Shown here piece by piece: positions 26,859 through 36,273 of a DNA stretch of 64,000 nucleotides. Both the position numbers and the translations under genes were made by a program. Under the pieces are notes generated by a model. It made no database searches. It had not been told where the DNA came from and was given only the letters and a program-made list of their open reading frames with translations. The DNA comes from an uncultured Selenomonadales bacterium (GTDB lineage Bacteria; Bacillota; Negativicutes; Acidaminococcales; Acidaminococcaceae): assembly GCA_900315925.1 (NCBI GenBank), contig ONAV01000013.1:1-64000 (forward strand). Reading direction: 5' to 3'. Position 1 is the stretch's first letter; every line of letters begins with the position of its first letter.

Positions 26859-27515
26859 ATGAGCTACAGAACAATCGACAGGGAATCGTATTACCGGAAA
26901 GGCGTTTTTCGTCATTTTTCCGAAGACTGCAAATGTTCTACATCGATGACAGCCCGGATTGATGTCACCGATCTCGTGGAGTATTCCCAAAAAACGAAGA
27001 CTAAATTTTATATCAATTTCCTTTACATCCTCACAAAAGTGATGAACTCGAGAGAGGATTACAGAATGGGTTATCTCTGGCAGACAGAAGAACTGGTCTG
27101 CTATGATGTAATCAATCCAACACAGTATGTTTTCCATGACGATACGGAAACCTTCACGCTTGTTTACACAGAATACTGTGCGGATTACGCGGCATTTTAT
27201 TCCAATGCACTTCAGGATGTGGAACAGGCAAAGAAGACACGGGACTATGGACTGGATTTGGAACATCATCCGAACTGGTTTGATGCTTCCTGTATTCCGT
27301 GGCTTTCCTATGATTCGCTGCATGTTGAATTGCCGGACGGGTACTTATTCTTCGCACCTATTGTCAACTGGGGAAAATATCGCAGGGAAAACGGGAGGCT
27401 GTTAATGCCGGTGACCGTACGCCTGAATCATGCGATCGCCGACGGGTATTTAGTTGCCAATGTGTTTCGTCTGCTGCAGCAGGAAATGGAATTGTTTGTA
27501 CAGCAAGAGTCGTAA
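26859..27515 (+). CDS. Chloramphenicol acetyltransferase-family protein
   Basis: The 218-residue protein has the CAT fold sequence pattern: an N-terminal RKGVFRHFSEDCKCSTSMTARIDVT, the middle IPWLSYDSLHVEL, and the catalytic HxxxDG motif as NHAIADG near residue 194. The canonical motif is HHxxxDG; here the first His is Asn, while the catalytic His is present. It may acetylate chloramphenicol or another acceptor; resistance cannot be assumed. It has its own promoter and terminator and sits in the accessory block. Confidence 0.85.
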   Translation: MSYRTIDRESYYRKGVFRHFSEDCKCSTSMTARIDVTDLVEYSQKTKTKFYINFLYILTKVMNSREDYRMGYLWQTEELVCYDVINPTQYVFHDDTETFTLVYTEYCADYAAFYSNALQDVEQAKKTRDYGLDLEHHPNWFDASCIPWLSYDSLHVELPDGYLFFAPIVNWGKYRRENGRLLMPVTVRLNHAIADGYLVANVFRLLQQEMELFVQQES

Positions 27516-27537
27516 AGTAAGGAGTTGCGGTCAAAAG

Positions 27538-27571
27538 TCACCGGGCGTGTAAAAGCGTCCGGTGATTTTTG
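27538..27571 (+). terminator. Terminator after the CAT-family gene
   Basis: TCACCGGGCG (27538-27547) pairs with CGTCCGGTGA (27556-27565, one mismatch), followed by TTTTTGTG. Confidence 0.85.
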
Positions 27572-27649
27572 TGTTGTCTCTTTTGGCCGGATTTTCCGGG
27601 TCGGCGTAATGGCAGCTCTCTCGAACAAACAATAGAATGCTGGCATGTT

Positions 27650-28059
27650 AAGTTACAAAGAGACAAACAAATAGTCTGTCTATATTTATAACAGAGAGCA
27701 GGCTCCAAACCTGCGCCATCACTGGCCTGACGAAAATTTTCCGGTCACTAAACTGACCGGATGCAATGCCAGCCCGGCAAGTTGCCGTGAAATTGGATAA
27801 AAAATGTAAAACTTCAGAAACCTGCATAAGTAGTGGCGTGGCGAGGTGAATCTGTAAATGATTGATTATTGATTACGTTTATACTGATATATGGTATAAT
27901 TAAATTGAGTTTTAATATTTTTTTTCGCGCAAATTGTTGATTGGGAAAGAACGTATTTCCTGACCAATTATTATATGCCTTGAAGAAGGAATAAAGTTCT
28001 ATTATTAAAAAATGAATCCTGATGCAGCTGGTAGGTCATTCTGAATCAGGAAAGTTGCA
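27650..28059. other. Long intergenic region with several strong hairpins
   Basis: This gap has no convincing gene. Between 27700 and 27800 several stems occur in a row: GCAGG/CCTGC around CTCCAAA; CCGGTCA/TGACCGG around CTAAAC, nested inside CTGGC/GCCAG; and CGGCAA/TTGCCG. It may be a structured RNA, but I could not match it to a known riboswitch. An extended -10 (TGGTATAAT, 27892-27900) follows and could start the hemW transcript. A further stem, TCCTGAT/ATCAGGA, lies near 28017-28050. Confidence 0.4.
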
Positions 28060-28149
28060 ATGCTGATGGAGGACACTGCCTGCGTGGATCAGTATGCCGC
28101 GGCGCATGGGCTGAGCCTTTTTTCCTCCGGCAGCGTGGTGAAAGTGTAA
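28060..28149 (+). CDS. Small open frame directly before hemW
   Basis: A 29-codon frame starts at ATG 28060 behind CAGGAAAG and ends at TAA 28147-28149, ten bases before the hemW ATG. hemW itself has a poor ribosome site, so this could be a coupling leader. The peptide (MLMEDTACVDQYAAAHGLSL, then nine more residues) matches no family I recognise. It could also be a gene remnant. Confidence 0.3.
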   Translation: MLMEDTACVDQYAAAHGLSLFSSGSVVKV

Positions 28150-28158
28150 GTGATCAAT

Positions 28159-29439
28159 ATGATGGAACGGTGGGAACAATTCCAAGGGGTGTATGTTCAT
28201 ACCCCTTTTTGTTTGCAAAAATGTTTATATTGTGATTTTCCGTCCTATGCCGGGTTCACGGAAGCAGTGCGACAGCAGTATGTGGATGCGCTCTGTAGGG
28301 AAATAAAATTTCGTTCCTTACAGCGTGAGCTGCCTGTTGCGGAAAACGCGACGGTGTATTTCGGGGGAGGGACGCCGACGGTTCTTTCCGTGGGACAAAT
28401 TCAAAATATTGTTGCCGGCCTGAAAGAATACGGCTGGTGGAAAGAACCGGCGGAAGCAACCATTGAAGCTAATCCCGGAACGGTAGACGCTGAAAAACTG
28501 AAGGCACTGCGCGAAATTGGCTTTGACCGGATCAGCTTAGGGGTGCAGTCTCTGCAGAACAACGAATTGCGGGCGCTGGGGCGGATCCATTCGGCGGAAG
28601 AGGCGTTGCGCGCGATTGAAGAAGCAAAGCTGGCAGGCTTCCAACGTGTCAACGCGGATCTGATGTCCGGCATTCCCTGCCAGACGGTGGAGTCTTTCCG
28701 CGACACAATGAATCAGATTTTGCAGATGAACCTGTCGCACATTTCTGCGTACAGTCTGATTCTGGAAGAAGGAACGCCGATGGAACGGTTGGTTGCGTCA
28801 GGACGGGTTACTTTGCCGGATGAAGACATTTCTTATTTAATGTATGAGATGACCACGGAGATTTTGGCGCAGGCAGGTCTGCGACGCTATGAAATATCCA
28901 ATTACGCGAAACCCGGCCAGGAGTCTCTTCATAATATTGTGTACTGGCATTATGAACCTTACGCGGCCTTCGGGGTGGGCGCCTGTACCTTTAACGGAAA
29001 AGAACGGCGGACGAATACGGCAGATGTGCAGGAATATATAAAAGGCTGGAGGAAGGAAGGGCCTGTACCGCAAAACGATGATAATACAATGAACGGGAAG
29101 GATACTTCTTCTGTTCCTATGCTTTCTGCAGAAAAGGAAAAGAAAGGAGTAACTGACCTTTTACTCTCTTCTGTCAATGAGTACAGGGGTCTGTGGCAAA
29201 CGGAATCCCTTGACCGCAGAACCCAGATCAGCGAAGCGATGATCATGGGTCTGCGTATGACGGAAGGCGCAGATATAAACAAAATGGAAAAACGGTTTGA
29301 TATAAACATAATGAACTATTATGGAAAGGAAATCCAAACGCTGCTGGATAAAAAACTGGCTGAGTGCGAAGATGGAAAGCTGCGGCTGACAGCTTATGGT
29401 ATGCGGTTCGGTAACCGCGTGTTTGAAAAATTTATATGA
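28159..29439 (+). CDS. hemW: Heme chaperone HemW (radical SAM family)
   Basis: HemW binds heme and a 4Fe-4S cluster and inserts heme into respiratory proteins; it was long called an oxygen-independent coproporphyrinogen oxidase homologue. The 426-residue protein has VYVHTPFCLQKCLYCDFPSY (CxxxCxxC), YFGGGTPT, IEANPGTVD, RISLGVQSLQ and the HemW-type C-terminal domain. Around residues 290-340 it carries a low-complexity insertion (PVPQNDDNTMNGKDTSS...) not usual for the family. Starts at GTG 28150 or ATG 28162 are alternatives. Confidence 0.93.
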   Translation: MMERWEQFQGVYVHTPFCLQKCLYCDFPSYAGFTEAVRQQYVDALCREIKFRSLQRELPVAENATVYFGGGTPTVLSVGQIQNIVAGLKEYGWWKEPAEATIEANPGTVDAEKLKALREIGFDRISLGVQSLQNNELRALGRIHSAEEALRAIEEAKLAGFQRVNADLMSGIPCQTVESFRDTMNQILQMNLSHISAYSLILEEGTPMERLVASGRVTLPDEDISYLMYEMTTEILAQAGLRRYEISNYAKPGQESLHNIVYWHYEPYAAFGVGACTFNGKERRTNTADVQEYIKGWRKEGPVPQNDDNTMNGKDTSSVPMLSAEKEKKGVTDLLLSSVNEYRGLWQTESLDRRTQISEAMIMGLRMTEGADINKMEKRFDINIMNYYGKEIQTLLDKKLAECEDGKLRLTAYGMRFGNRVFEKFI

Positions 29440-29597
29440 GCTGCATGGAGGGAAGTGGATGCCGTTGATTGATTGTGTCAACCGTCTTTTGCAAGTTTCA
29501 TTTCCACTCGGCGGGTAGTAGTTACCCGGCCGGCGTTTAAACAGCATCGGTCGGCACATTTGAATTGATTCGTGTTTTCTTACTTCATAACCATCGG

Positions 29598-29633
29598 GAG
29601 TCGTTCACTGAAAAGAGTGTAACGGCTCTTTTT
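29598..29633 (+). terminator. Terminator after hemW
   Basis: GAGTCGTT plus CACT pairs with AGTG plus AACGGCTC around GAAAAG, followed by TTTTT. It separates hemW from the heat-shock operon. Confidence 0.8.
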
Positions 29634-29689
29634 AATTTTGAAGTTTGTGTGAATTGTGCGGAAAAAATAAAAATTTTACTTTTTGACTA

Positions 29690-29761
29690 TTGACATTGTT
29701 GGCAAAGGGTGCTATTCTTACATTGTGAAAGATGTTAGCACTCTGTGTACGTGAGTGCTAA
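29690..29761 (+). promoter_or_regulatory. Heat-shock promoter with CIRCE operator
   Basis: TTGACA (29690-29695) and TATTCT (29713-29718) are 17 bases apart. Downstream lies a perfect CIRCE: TTAGCACTC (29735-29743), nine bases, GAGTGCTAA (29753-29761). CIRCE is the binding site of HrcA. A further hairpin, AGGAGGC/GCCTCCT (29780-29804), lies in the leader before hrcA. Confidence 0.95.
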
Positions 29762-29825
29762 CAAAAAACAGAAACACGAAGGAGGCCTGCAGCAAAAGCC
29801 TCCTGAACAAAGATGAGGTGGGATT

Positions 29826-30834
29826 ATGTTAAACGACCGTAAACGGAAAATCCTGCAGATCATCATCGAAGACTACATTGAAACTGCAACATAATCTGGG
29901 ATTGAGTCCGGCCACCATCCGTAACGAGATGAGCGATCTGGAACTGTTAGGCTACCTTGAGCAGCCTCATACCTCGGCAGGGCGTGTTCCTTCTGCGCAG
30001 GCGTACCGCCTGTATGTGGATTCCATGGTGGATTCCATGAAGGAAGAACCCGGCGTGCTGACGGAAAACGACAGGGCGCTGATCAACAGCTGGTACAAAG
30101 AACGCATCCGTAACATGGATGACATTTTTAAATCCACTGCCAAGATTCTGTCACGCATGACCCAGAATGTTTCTCTGGTGCTGGCCAATAAAAAATCCAC
30201 GGCCCGATTCAAGTATCTGAAGTTTTTACCCCTGAGCGATACCCAGGCGATTATGTGCATCGTTACGGATGACGGAGCCATGGATAACGGGCTGATCGAT
30301 ATCCCGGCGGGGATGAGCAGCGCCGAAATGGATTACCTGTCCGGCAAGATGAGTAATCTGCTGGAAGGCAGAAGGCTCACGGAAATTACCGGCGATTTGC
30401 TCCAGGAAGTGTACTCCGCCGTATCCGAGGATGAAGTGATGCTGGCTTCCCTGAAGAAAGCTATCAGCAACATCGTCGCGAAGAATAGCGAGCAGAAAGT
30501 GTTCCTGGGCGGCGCCAAGCAGCTGCTGAACCAGCCGGAATTCCAGGATGTGGGCAGGGTGAAAAACCTGCTGGGGATTTTGGAAGAGGAAAAAGTGGTG
30601 AAGGATATCCTGAACGCCGGGGATGATTCCGGACTGAAGGTGACCATCGGCAGCGAGAACAAGTTCACCGGCATCAAGGACTGCAGCATGGTGCAGGCCA
30701 CCTACCGGCTGAACGGACAGATCGTAGGGACTATGGCGGTGCTGGGGCCTACCCGGATGGAATACCGCAAGGTCATCGCGGTGATGAATTATCTGCACAA
30801 GTATCTGGAAACCATATTGAAAGACCCGAAGTGA
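29826..30834 (+). pseudogene. hrcA: Heat-inducible repressor HrcA, frameshifted near the N-terminus
   Basis: HrcA represses chaperone operons through CIRCE. ATG 29826, behind GATGAGGTGGG, opens the usual N-terminus (MLNDRKRKILQIIIEDYIET), but this frame ends at TAA 29892-29894. Homology continues in another frame from HNLGLSPATIRNEMSDLELLGYLEQPHTSAGRVPS to the normal C-terminus at 30834. About eleven residues of the winged helix, where homologues have a PVGSRT motif, are missing; the frame shift implies a loss of 3n+2 bases (about 32). A restart at TTG 29878 would give a protein without the first DNA-binding helices. Either the repressor is dead or the assembly is wrong here. Confidence 0.88.
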
Positions 30835-30974
30835 TTTCCCAACAGCACCTGCTTCCGGAGAGTTTGTAAAAATAAATCAGGAAGCGCGGACGGATTGCGG
30901 GAGAACGTTTCGTAAGAAATCATCATTTATAATATAGATTGTTTGAACAGACAAGAAACCCAAAAGGAGGAACC

Positions 30975-31661
30975 GTGTTGTTTAAGAGGAAGAGTGAGGA
31001 AGAAATCCGGGAAGAGGTTGATCCGAACCGGAACGCAACTATGCAGACCGAAGAGGAAACCGTAACCGGAAGCGCGCCGGGACAGGCGGAAGCCCCGGGA
31101 ACCGGAAACGGGGACGGGACGGCAGGAGATCCTGTTGAGGAAACAAAGCAGGAGGAAGCTGCGGAAGAAACGCTGGAAGATGTACAGGCTAAACTGACAG
31201 CCGCGGCGGCTCTGCTGAAAACAAAAGAGGAAGAAGCGACGGAAACCAAAAACCGGCTGCTGCGCCTCCAGGCGGATTTCGATAATTTCCGCCGCCGCAA
31301 CACAGCGGAGCGGGAAGAGCTGGCTACGTATGTGACCATCAGCGTGGTCAACAAGTTTTTACAGATTCTGGATAACTTCGAACGGGCGGAAGCCGCGGCG
31401 GAAAACGCGACGGACGTACAGAGTGTGGTGGACGGCATGGCCGGCATCCAGAAACAGTTTGTAAAAACACTGGAAGATTTGGGGGTAAAGGAGATCCCCG
31501 CCCAGGGCGAAAAGTTTAACCCCAATTTCCACGAAGCGGTGATGCGGGGGCAGAACCCGGAGATGGAAGACGAGACCATCGACATGGTTTTTGAAAAAGG
31601 CTACCAGCTCCACGACAAAGTGGTGCGCCACAGCAAGGTGCGCGTCATCAGCAACGAGTAA
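30975..31661 (+). CDS. grpE: Nucleotide exchange factor GrpE
   Basis: GrpE releases ADP from DnaK. The 228-residue protein has a long acidic, disordered N-terminus (~1-75), a coiled coil (~75-130, with LLRLQADFDNFRRRN) and the beta domain (GVKEIPAQGEKFNPNFHEAVMR, DMVFEKGYQLHDKVVRHSKVRV). GTG 30975 lies four bases after AAAGGAGG; TTG 30978, at a better spacing, is the alternative. It follows hrcA in the standard hrcA-grpE-dnaK-dnaJ order. Confidence 0.95.
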   Translation: MLFKRKSEEEIREEVDPNRNATMQTEEETVTGSAPGQAEAPGTGNGDGTAGDPVEETKQEEAAEETLEDVQAKLTAAAALLKTKEEEATETKNRLLRLQADFDNFRRRNTAEREELATYVTISVVNKFLQILDNFERAEAAAENATDVQSVVDGMAGIQKQFVKTLEDLGVKEIPAQGEKFNPNFHEAVMRGQNPEMEDETIDMVFEKGYQLHDKVVRHSKVRVISNE

Positions 31662-31806
31662 CGGTTTTAAGCAAAAGCGAGTGGCCGGTGCTGCAATAAA
31701 AAGAGCAGGCGCCGGCAACGTAAAAATGTTTAAGTTATGAACCGAAAGGTTCAAAGATTTATAAAGTGTTTATGAATTCAGTTTAAAATTTAAGGAGGAA
31801 TACATC

Positions 31807-33657
31807 ATGTCTAAAGTAATTGGTATTGACTTAGGTACTACGAACTCTGTTGTTGCAGTAATGGAAGGTGGCGAACCCACCGTTATCACGAACCCGGAAG
31901 GCAGCCGCCTGACTCCTTCTGTAGTTGGTTTCACGAAAGACGACCAGCGTCTGGTCGGCCAGATGGCAAAACGTCAGGCGATTTCCAATCCGGCCCGTAC
32001 CGTAAGCTCCATTAAACGGCACATGGGCGAAGCCGGTTACCGTGTGGAGATCGGCGACAAGAAATTCTCCCCGGAAGAAATTTCCGCTATGATCCTGCAG
32101 AAGCTGAAAGCGGACGCGGAAAAATATCTGGGAGAAACCGTAACCCAGGCGGTTATCACTGTTCCGGCGTACTTCTCCGATTCCCAGCGTCAGGCTACCA
32201 AAGACGCAGGCAAGATTGCCGGTCTGGAAGTACTGCGTATCATCAACGAACCGACGGCGGCTTCCCTGGCTTACGGCATCGACAAGACCGACGACCACAC
32301 CATCCTGGTGTATGACCTGGGCGGCGGCACCTTCGATGTCAGCATCCTGGAACTGGGAGACGGCGTATTCGAAGTAAAAGCGACTAACGGCGATACCCAT
32401 CTGGGCGGCGACGATTTCGACGACCGCATCATGAACTGGATGGTTGCGGAATTCAAGAAAGAAAACGGCATCGACCTGTCCAACGACAAGATGGCAATGC
32501 AGCGTCTGCGCGAAGCAGCGGAAAAGGCCAAGATCGAACTTTCCAGCATGGTAACCACCAACATTAACCTGCCGTTCATCACGGCTGGCGCTGACGGTCC
32601 GAAACATCTGGATATGAACCTGACCCGCGCCAAATTCGAAGAGATGACGGCGGATCTGGTAGAACGGACCATTGGACCGACCAAACGGGCACTGAGCGAC
32701 GCAGGCCTGTCCGCCAGCGATATCAACAAAGTAATTCTGGTTGGCGGTTCTTCCCGTATCCCGGCTGTACAGGAAGCTATCAAACGGGTGATGGGCAAAG
32801 AGCCTACCCGCAACGTTAATCCGGACGAATGCGTAGCCATCGGCGCGGCTATCCAGGCCGGCGTACTGGCAGGCGAAGTAAAAGATGTACTGTTGCTGGA
32901 TGTAACGCCGCTGTCTCTGGGCATTGAAACCCTGGGCGGTGTGTTCACCCGCATCATCGACCGCAACACCACCATTCCGACTTCCCGGAAGCAGGTATTC
33001 TCTACAGCTACGGATAACCAACCTTCCGTTGATATCCATGTGCTGCAGGGCGAACGCGATATGGCGGCAGACAACAAGACCCTGGGCCGTTTCGAGCTGG
33101 GCGGCATCCCGGCAGCTCCCCGCGGAGTTCCGAAGATTGAAGTTGCGTTCGATATCGATGCCAACGGTATCGTAAACGTAAGCGCCAAGGATCTGGGCAC
33201 CGGCAAGGAACAGAAGATCACCATTACTTCTTCCGGCACCCTGAGCAAAGACGAAGTAGACCGCATGGTGAAAGAAGCGGAAGCCAACGCGGAAGCGGAC
33301 AAGAAACGCAAGGAAGGCGTAGAGGTTCGCAACCAGGCCGACTCCCTGATCTACCAGGCGGAAAAGACCATCAAAGATATGGAAGGCAAAGGCAAGGACG
33401 ACCTGATTGCCAAAGTTAAATCCGCAATGGATACCCTGAAGGCAGACCTGAAGGGCGACGATAATGAAAAGATCAAAGCTTCCACCGAAGCGCTGACCAA
33501 ACCGTTGTATGAACTGTCCGCCGAACTGTACAAGCAGGCGGAAGCCAACAAGGGCGATGGAGGGGCTGCCGGTGCAGCCGGTGCGCAGGACGCAGGCGAA
33601 AGCAAAAAAGCCGACGACGATGTGGTTGACGCGGAAGTTGTTGACGATAAGAAATAA
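31807..33657 (+). CDS. dnaK: Chaperone protein DnaK (Hsp70)
   Basis: DnaK is the ATP-driven Hsp70 chaperone. The 616-residue protein shows [59 protein letters not shown], the linker [16 protein letters not shown], and the substrate-binding domain. It ends with a Gly/Ala-rich tail and the acidic [23 protein letters not shown] precedes ATG 31807. No second CIRCE lies before it, so it depends on the promoter upstream of hrcA or on an unseen internal one. Confidence 0.99.
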   Translation: MSKVIGIDLGTTNSVVAVMEGGEPTVITNPEGSRLTPSVVGFTKDDQRLVGQMAKRQAISNPARTVSSIKRHMGEAGYRVEIGDKKFSPEEISAMILQKLKADAEKYLGETVTQAVITVPAYFSDSQRQATKDAGKIAGLEVLRIINEPTAASLAYGIDKTDDHTILVYDLGGGTFDVSILELGDGVFEVKATNGDTHLGGDDFDDRIMNWMVAEFKKENGIDLSNDKMAMQRLREAAEKAKIELSSMVTTNINLPFITAGADGPKHLDMNLTRAKFEEMTADLVERTIGPTKRALSDAGLSASDINKVILVGGSSRIPAVQEAIKRVMGKEPTRNVNPDECVAIGAAIQAGVLAGEVKDVLLLDVTPLSLGIETLGGVFTRIIDRNTTIPTSRKQVFSTATDNQPSVDIHVLQGERDMAADNKTLGRFELGGIPAAPRGVPKIEVAFDIDANGIVNVSAKDLGTGKEQKITITSSGTLSKDEVDRMVKEAEANAEADKKRKEGVEVRNQADSLIYQAEKTIKDMEGKGKDDLIAKVKSAMDTLKADLKGDDNEKIKASTEALTKPLYELSAELYKQAEANKGDGGAAGAAGAQDAGESKKADDDVVDAEVVDDKK

Positions 33658-33680
33658 AATCAGCGGGATGGGATGAAACA

Positions 33681-34847
33681 ATGGCTGAAAAAAGAGATTT
33701 TTATGAGGTGCTTGGCGTTTCCAAAGACGCCAGCACCGATGATATCAAAAAAGCATATCGTAAGCTGGCACGCAAGTACCATCCTGATTTAAACAAGGAT
33801 AATCCGGAAGCCGCTGAAAAGTTCAAGGAATGCAGCGAAGCGTACAGTGTCCTTTCGGATGATCAGAAGCGTGCCCAGTATGACCAGTTCGGCATGGCGG
33901 CTTTTGAAAACGGCGGCGCGGGTGGCGCCGGCGGCTTCGGCGGATTTGAAGGGTTTGGCGGTTTTGGCGCCGGCGGCTTCGGCAATGGCATGGAGGACAT
34001 TTTCGATATGTTCTTCGGCGGCGCCGGCGGACGCCGGGGCAGTCAGGCTGATAAAGGTCCCCAGCGGGGCAGTGATTTGCGCTTTGACCTGAACCTGACC
34101 TTTGAGGAAGCGGCCTTTGGTGTAGAGAAAGAAATTTCCCTGTACCGGGATGAGACCTGCGAGCATTGCCACGGCAACTGCGCGGAACCCGGTTCCAAGG
34201 TGGAAACCTGTCCGGACTGCCACGGTACCGGTCAGATCCGCGTGGTGCAGAACACTGTGCTGGGGCAGATGCAGACCGTACGGCCCTGCCCGAAATGCCA
34301 TGGAGAAGGCAAGATCATTTCCGACCCCTGCCATGAATGCCGCGGTACAGGAACGGTTAAAAAGCAGAAGAACCTGAAGGTGAAAGTTCCGGCCGGCGTG
34401 GCCGACGGTTCCCGTTTACGTGTGGCCAACGAAGGCGCTGCCGGTCCCAAGGGAGGACCGAACGGCGATTTGTACGTGTACCTGTTCGTGAAACCTCACA
34501 AGTTCTTTGAACGGGACGGCAACGATGTGTACTGCGAAGTGCCTATCAACATTGTGCAGGCATCTTTGGGCGCCGAGGTAGAAGTGCCTACTTTGGACGG
34601 CAAGGTTGTTATGAAGGTTCCGGAAGGAACGCAGCCGGGCCGGGTGATGCGCCTGCGTGGCAAAGGGATTCCGCGTTTGCGGGGAACCGGCCGGGGCGAC
34701 CAGTTGGTGCGTATCAAGGTCGTGGTGCCTACGAAGCTGACGGAACGGCAGAAAGCGGTGCTGCGTAATTTTGCCGATGTGGCCAAGGATAATATTAATC
34801 CGGAAGAGAAGAGTTTCCTGAACAAGATCAAGGATTTGTTTAAGTAA
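33681..34847 (+). CDS. dnaJ: Chaperone protein DnaJ (Hsp40)
   Basis: DnaJ delivers substrates to DnaK and stimulates its ATPase. The 388-residue protein has the J domain with HPD ([12 protein letters not shown]), a Gly/Phe-rich region (~75-130), a zinc domain with four CxxCxGxG-like repeats and the C-terminal substrate domains ([23 protein letters not shown]). The first zinc repeat reads CEHCHGNC, with Cys in place of the last Gly. It follows dnaK after 23 bases. Confidence 0.98.
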   Translation: MAEKRDFYEVLGVSKDASTDDIKKAYRKLARKYHPDLNKDNPEAAEKFKECSEAYSVLSDDQKRAQYDQFGMAAFENGGAGGAGGFGGFEGFGGFGAGGFGNGMEDIFDMFFGGAGGRRGSQADKGPQRGSDLRFDLNLTFEEAAFGVEKEISLYRDETCEHCHGNCAEPGSKVETCPDCHGTGQIRVVQNTVLGQMQTVRPCPKCHGEGKIISDPCHECRGTGTVKKQKNLKVKVPAGVADGSRLRVANEGAAGPKGGPNGDLYVYLFVKPHKFFERDGNDVYCEVPINIVQASLGAEVEVPTLDGKVVMKVPEGTQPGRVMRLRGKGIPRLRGTGRGDQLVRIKVVVPTKLTERQKAVLRNFADVAKDNINPEEKSFLNKIKDLFK

Positions 34848-34909
34848 GAGAGCAACGGTTTGATTACGTCAGGGAACTGAGGAAAAGTTAAAAAGAGAGA
34901 AGGCTTTCG

Positions 34910-34944
34910 GTGCGGCTTGCAGAGAATGCAGGCCGTACTTTTTT
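34910..34944 (+). terminator. Terminator of the heat-shock operon
   Basis: TGCGGCTTGCA pairs with TGCAGGCCGTA (imperfect) around GAGAA, followed by CTTTTTT. Confidence 0.75.
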
Positions 34945-35021
34945 GTGTTCAGTGCAAAGCACCGTATTTTGTGATAAAATATAATATAGGCTAAGCATTA
35001 TTTTTAAACCTGTCGTCATCC

Positions 35022-35105
35022 TGTAGCTGCGTTGAGGGACATTGACGCAGTCAGTCACAAAAAGCACCGGTCAGCATGCAGACGAATGAATCAGTGTTTT
35101 CTTAA
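35022..35105 (-). mobile_element. Half copy of MITE-like family 1
   Basis: Read on the - strand, this begins TTAAGAAAACACTGATTCAT and follows the left half of the 6274-6439 element with few differences, including GCTGACCGGTGCTTTTTGTGA and TGCGTCAATGT. The right half with its inverted end is missing. It ends 18 bases before ATG 35123 of the fused frame, so it is adjacent to a rearranged gene. Confidence 0.75.
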
Positions 35106-35122
35106 AAATCAGAGGGGATATT

Positions 35123-35230
35123 ATGGCACAGTTTATAACAGATATTTTTGCACAGTTAGACAAAAAGCGGGCGCTGCTCTGTGCCGGGACGAAAGAAAAA
35201 CATGACACCATGACCGTCAGTTGGGGCGGT
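35123..35230 (+). pseudogene. N-terminal fragment of a flavin reductase-like protein
   Basis: ATG 35123, behind AGAGGGGATATT, opens 36 codons. They include KKRALLCAGTKEKHDTMTVSWGG, which matches the N-terminal signature of flavin reductase-family FMN-binding proteins (the xxLLTAGxxxKxNTMTVSWGG pattern). The rest of that family, including its FMN-binding barrel, is absent. The frame runs without a stop into the phytase at 35231. The fragment supplies a strong ribosome site for the fused frame. Confidence 0.7.
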
Positions 35231-36229
35231 ATGCTGCATAATAAGAGCGTCTTTTTGCTTCGTTCAGTTATCCTGTGCCTGTTTGTGTCGTTTCTGTTTT
35301 CTGTAGCATGTACAGCTTGTGGTGAAGCCGCAGTACCGTTTGTCAGGATAGACAGGGACAAACTGAACGGTTGGAATGGCAAACTGGCCAATGTGAGACT
35401 GCTGGCGGATCACCGGTATCAATTTAAGAAAGTGAACCCCAAGTACAGATTTGATCCGGATTTTAAACCTTCCACAGAAGGGCTGGATACACTGTGTATT
35501 TCGGGCAGCGCGCAATTTTCGGGGCCGCAGTTCCGGAGACTTGCTTCTGTCTTGCGGGAATGCGCCAAGGGCAAGGACATATATGTTATTGATTTGCGGC
35601 AGGAAAGCCATGTTTTTGTTAACGAGGGAATCCCCCTCTCCTGGTACGGGTCTCACAACTGGGCAAATGAAGGAATGACGCTTACGGAGGTTGAGGCTGA
35701 CGAAGCAAAGCGCTTTGGGGCAATGATTGGGAAAACAATTCAGGCGTACACCAGAAAAGGCAATAGGCCCATTGCCCGAATGGAAATCAATGTTAAAAGC
35801 GTTATGACGGAAAAGGAACTGGTTGAAAGCGAAGGATTTAAATACCTGAGGATTCCGATTCGGGATCATATCTGGCCCCCGGCGAAAGATATCGACGGTT
35901 TTATATCCTTTGTAAACAGAATGGGTCCGGGTCAGGCCTGGCTGCATTTCCACTGTCATGCAGGTAAAGGACGCACGGGTATCATGATGATGATTTACGA
36001 TATGATGAGGAATCCGGGCGTGCCTATGAAGGACATTGTTATCCGTCAGACGATGGCGGGAAGCAGTTATCCCCTTTACACCGAGAAATCCAACAGCTAT
36101 AAAGTACCTCTCTATGAGGAAAAAGCCAGGATGATGCCCTTGATCTATGAATATGTGCAGGAAAACCGTAAAACGAACTATAAAGTCCCCTGGAGTTTAT
36201 GGTTGAAAAAGAAGAAACAGATTGAGTAG
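35231..36229 (+). CDS. PTP-like (cysteine) phytase / inositol polyphosphate phosphatase
   Basis: The protein has the P-loop HCHAGKGRTG (Cys 278 in the fused numbering) and the general-acid segment IPIRDHIWPPAKDIDGF, which matches the TDHVWP region of Selenomonas-type phytases. These enzymes dephosphorylate inositol phosphates through a cysteinyl-phosphate. From ATG 35231 (MLHNKSVFLLRSVILCLFV...) it has its own signal peptide, possibly with a lipobox-like cysteine (SVACTAC), so export to the periplasm is likely. If translation starts at 35123 instead, the signal would lie inside a 368-residue fusion. The start is therefore uncertain; 35231 has only a weak GGGGCGG in front. Confidence 0.85.
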   Translation: MLHNKSVFLLRSVILCLFVSFLFSVACTACGEAAVPFVRIDRDKLNGWNGKLANVRLLADHRYQFKKVNPKYRFDPDFKPSTEGLDTLCISGSAQFSGPQFRRLASVLRECAKGKDIYVIDLRQESHVFVNEGIPLSWYGSHNWANEGMTLTEVEADEAKRFGAMIGKTIQAYTRKGNRPIARMEINVKSVMTEKELVESEGFKYLRIPIRDHIWPPAKDIDGFISFVNRMGPGQAWLHFHCHAGKGRTGIMMMIYDMMRNPGVPMKDIVIRQTMAGSSYPLYTEKSNSYKVPLYEEKARMMPLIYEYVQENRKTNYKVPWSLWLKKKKQIE

Positions 36230-36273
36230 TTTAATTTGATTAAAAGACATACGAAGTTTTAAGCGAGGTTTGT

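Noticed and set aside
27700-27800. Possible cobalamin (B12-box-like) riboswitch or hammerhead ribozyme
   Set aside because: The GCAGG...CCTGC hairpin and a CUGACGA string are suggestive, but the rest of either consensus could not be found, so no named RNA is called.
31831-33681. Open frame of 616 codons on the - strand opposite dnaK
   Set aside because: It has the same extent as dnaK, arises from its codon bias, and matches no family.
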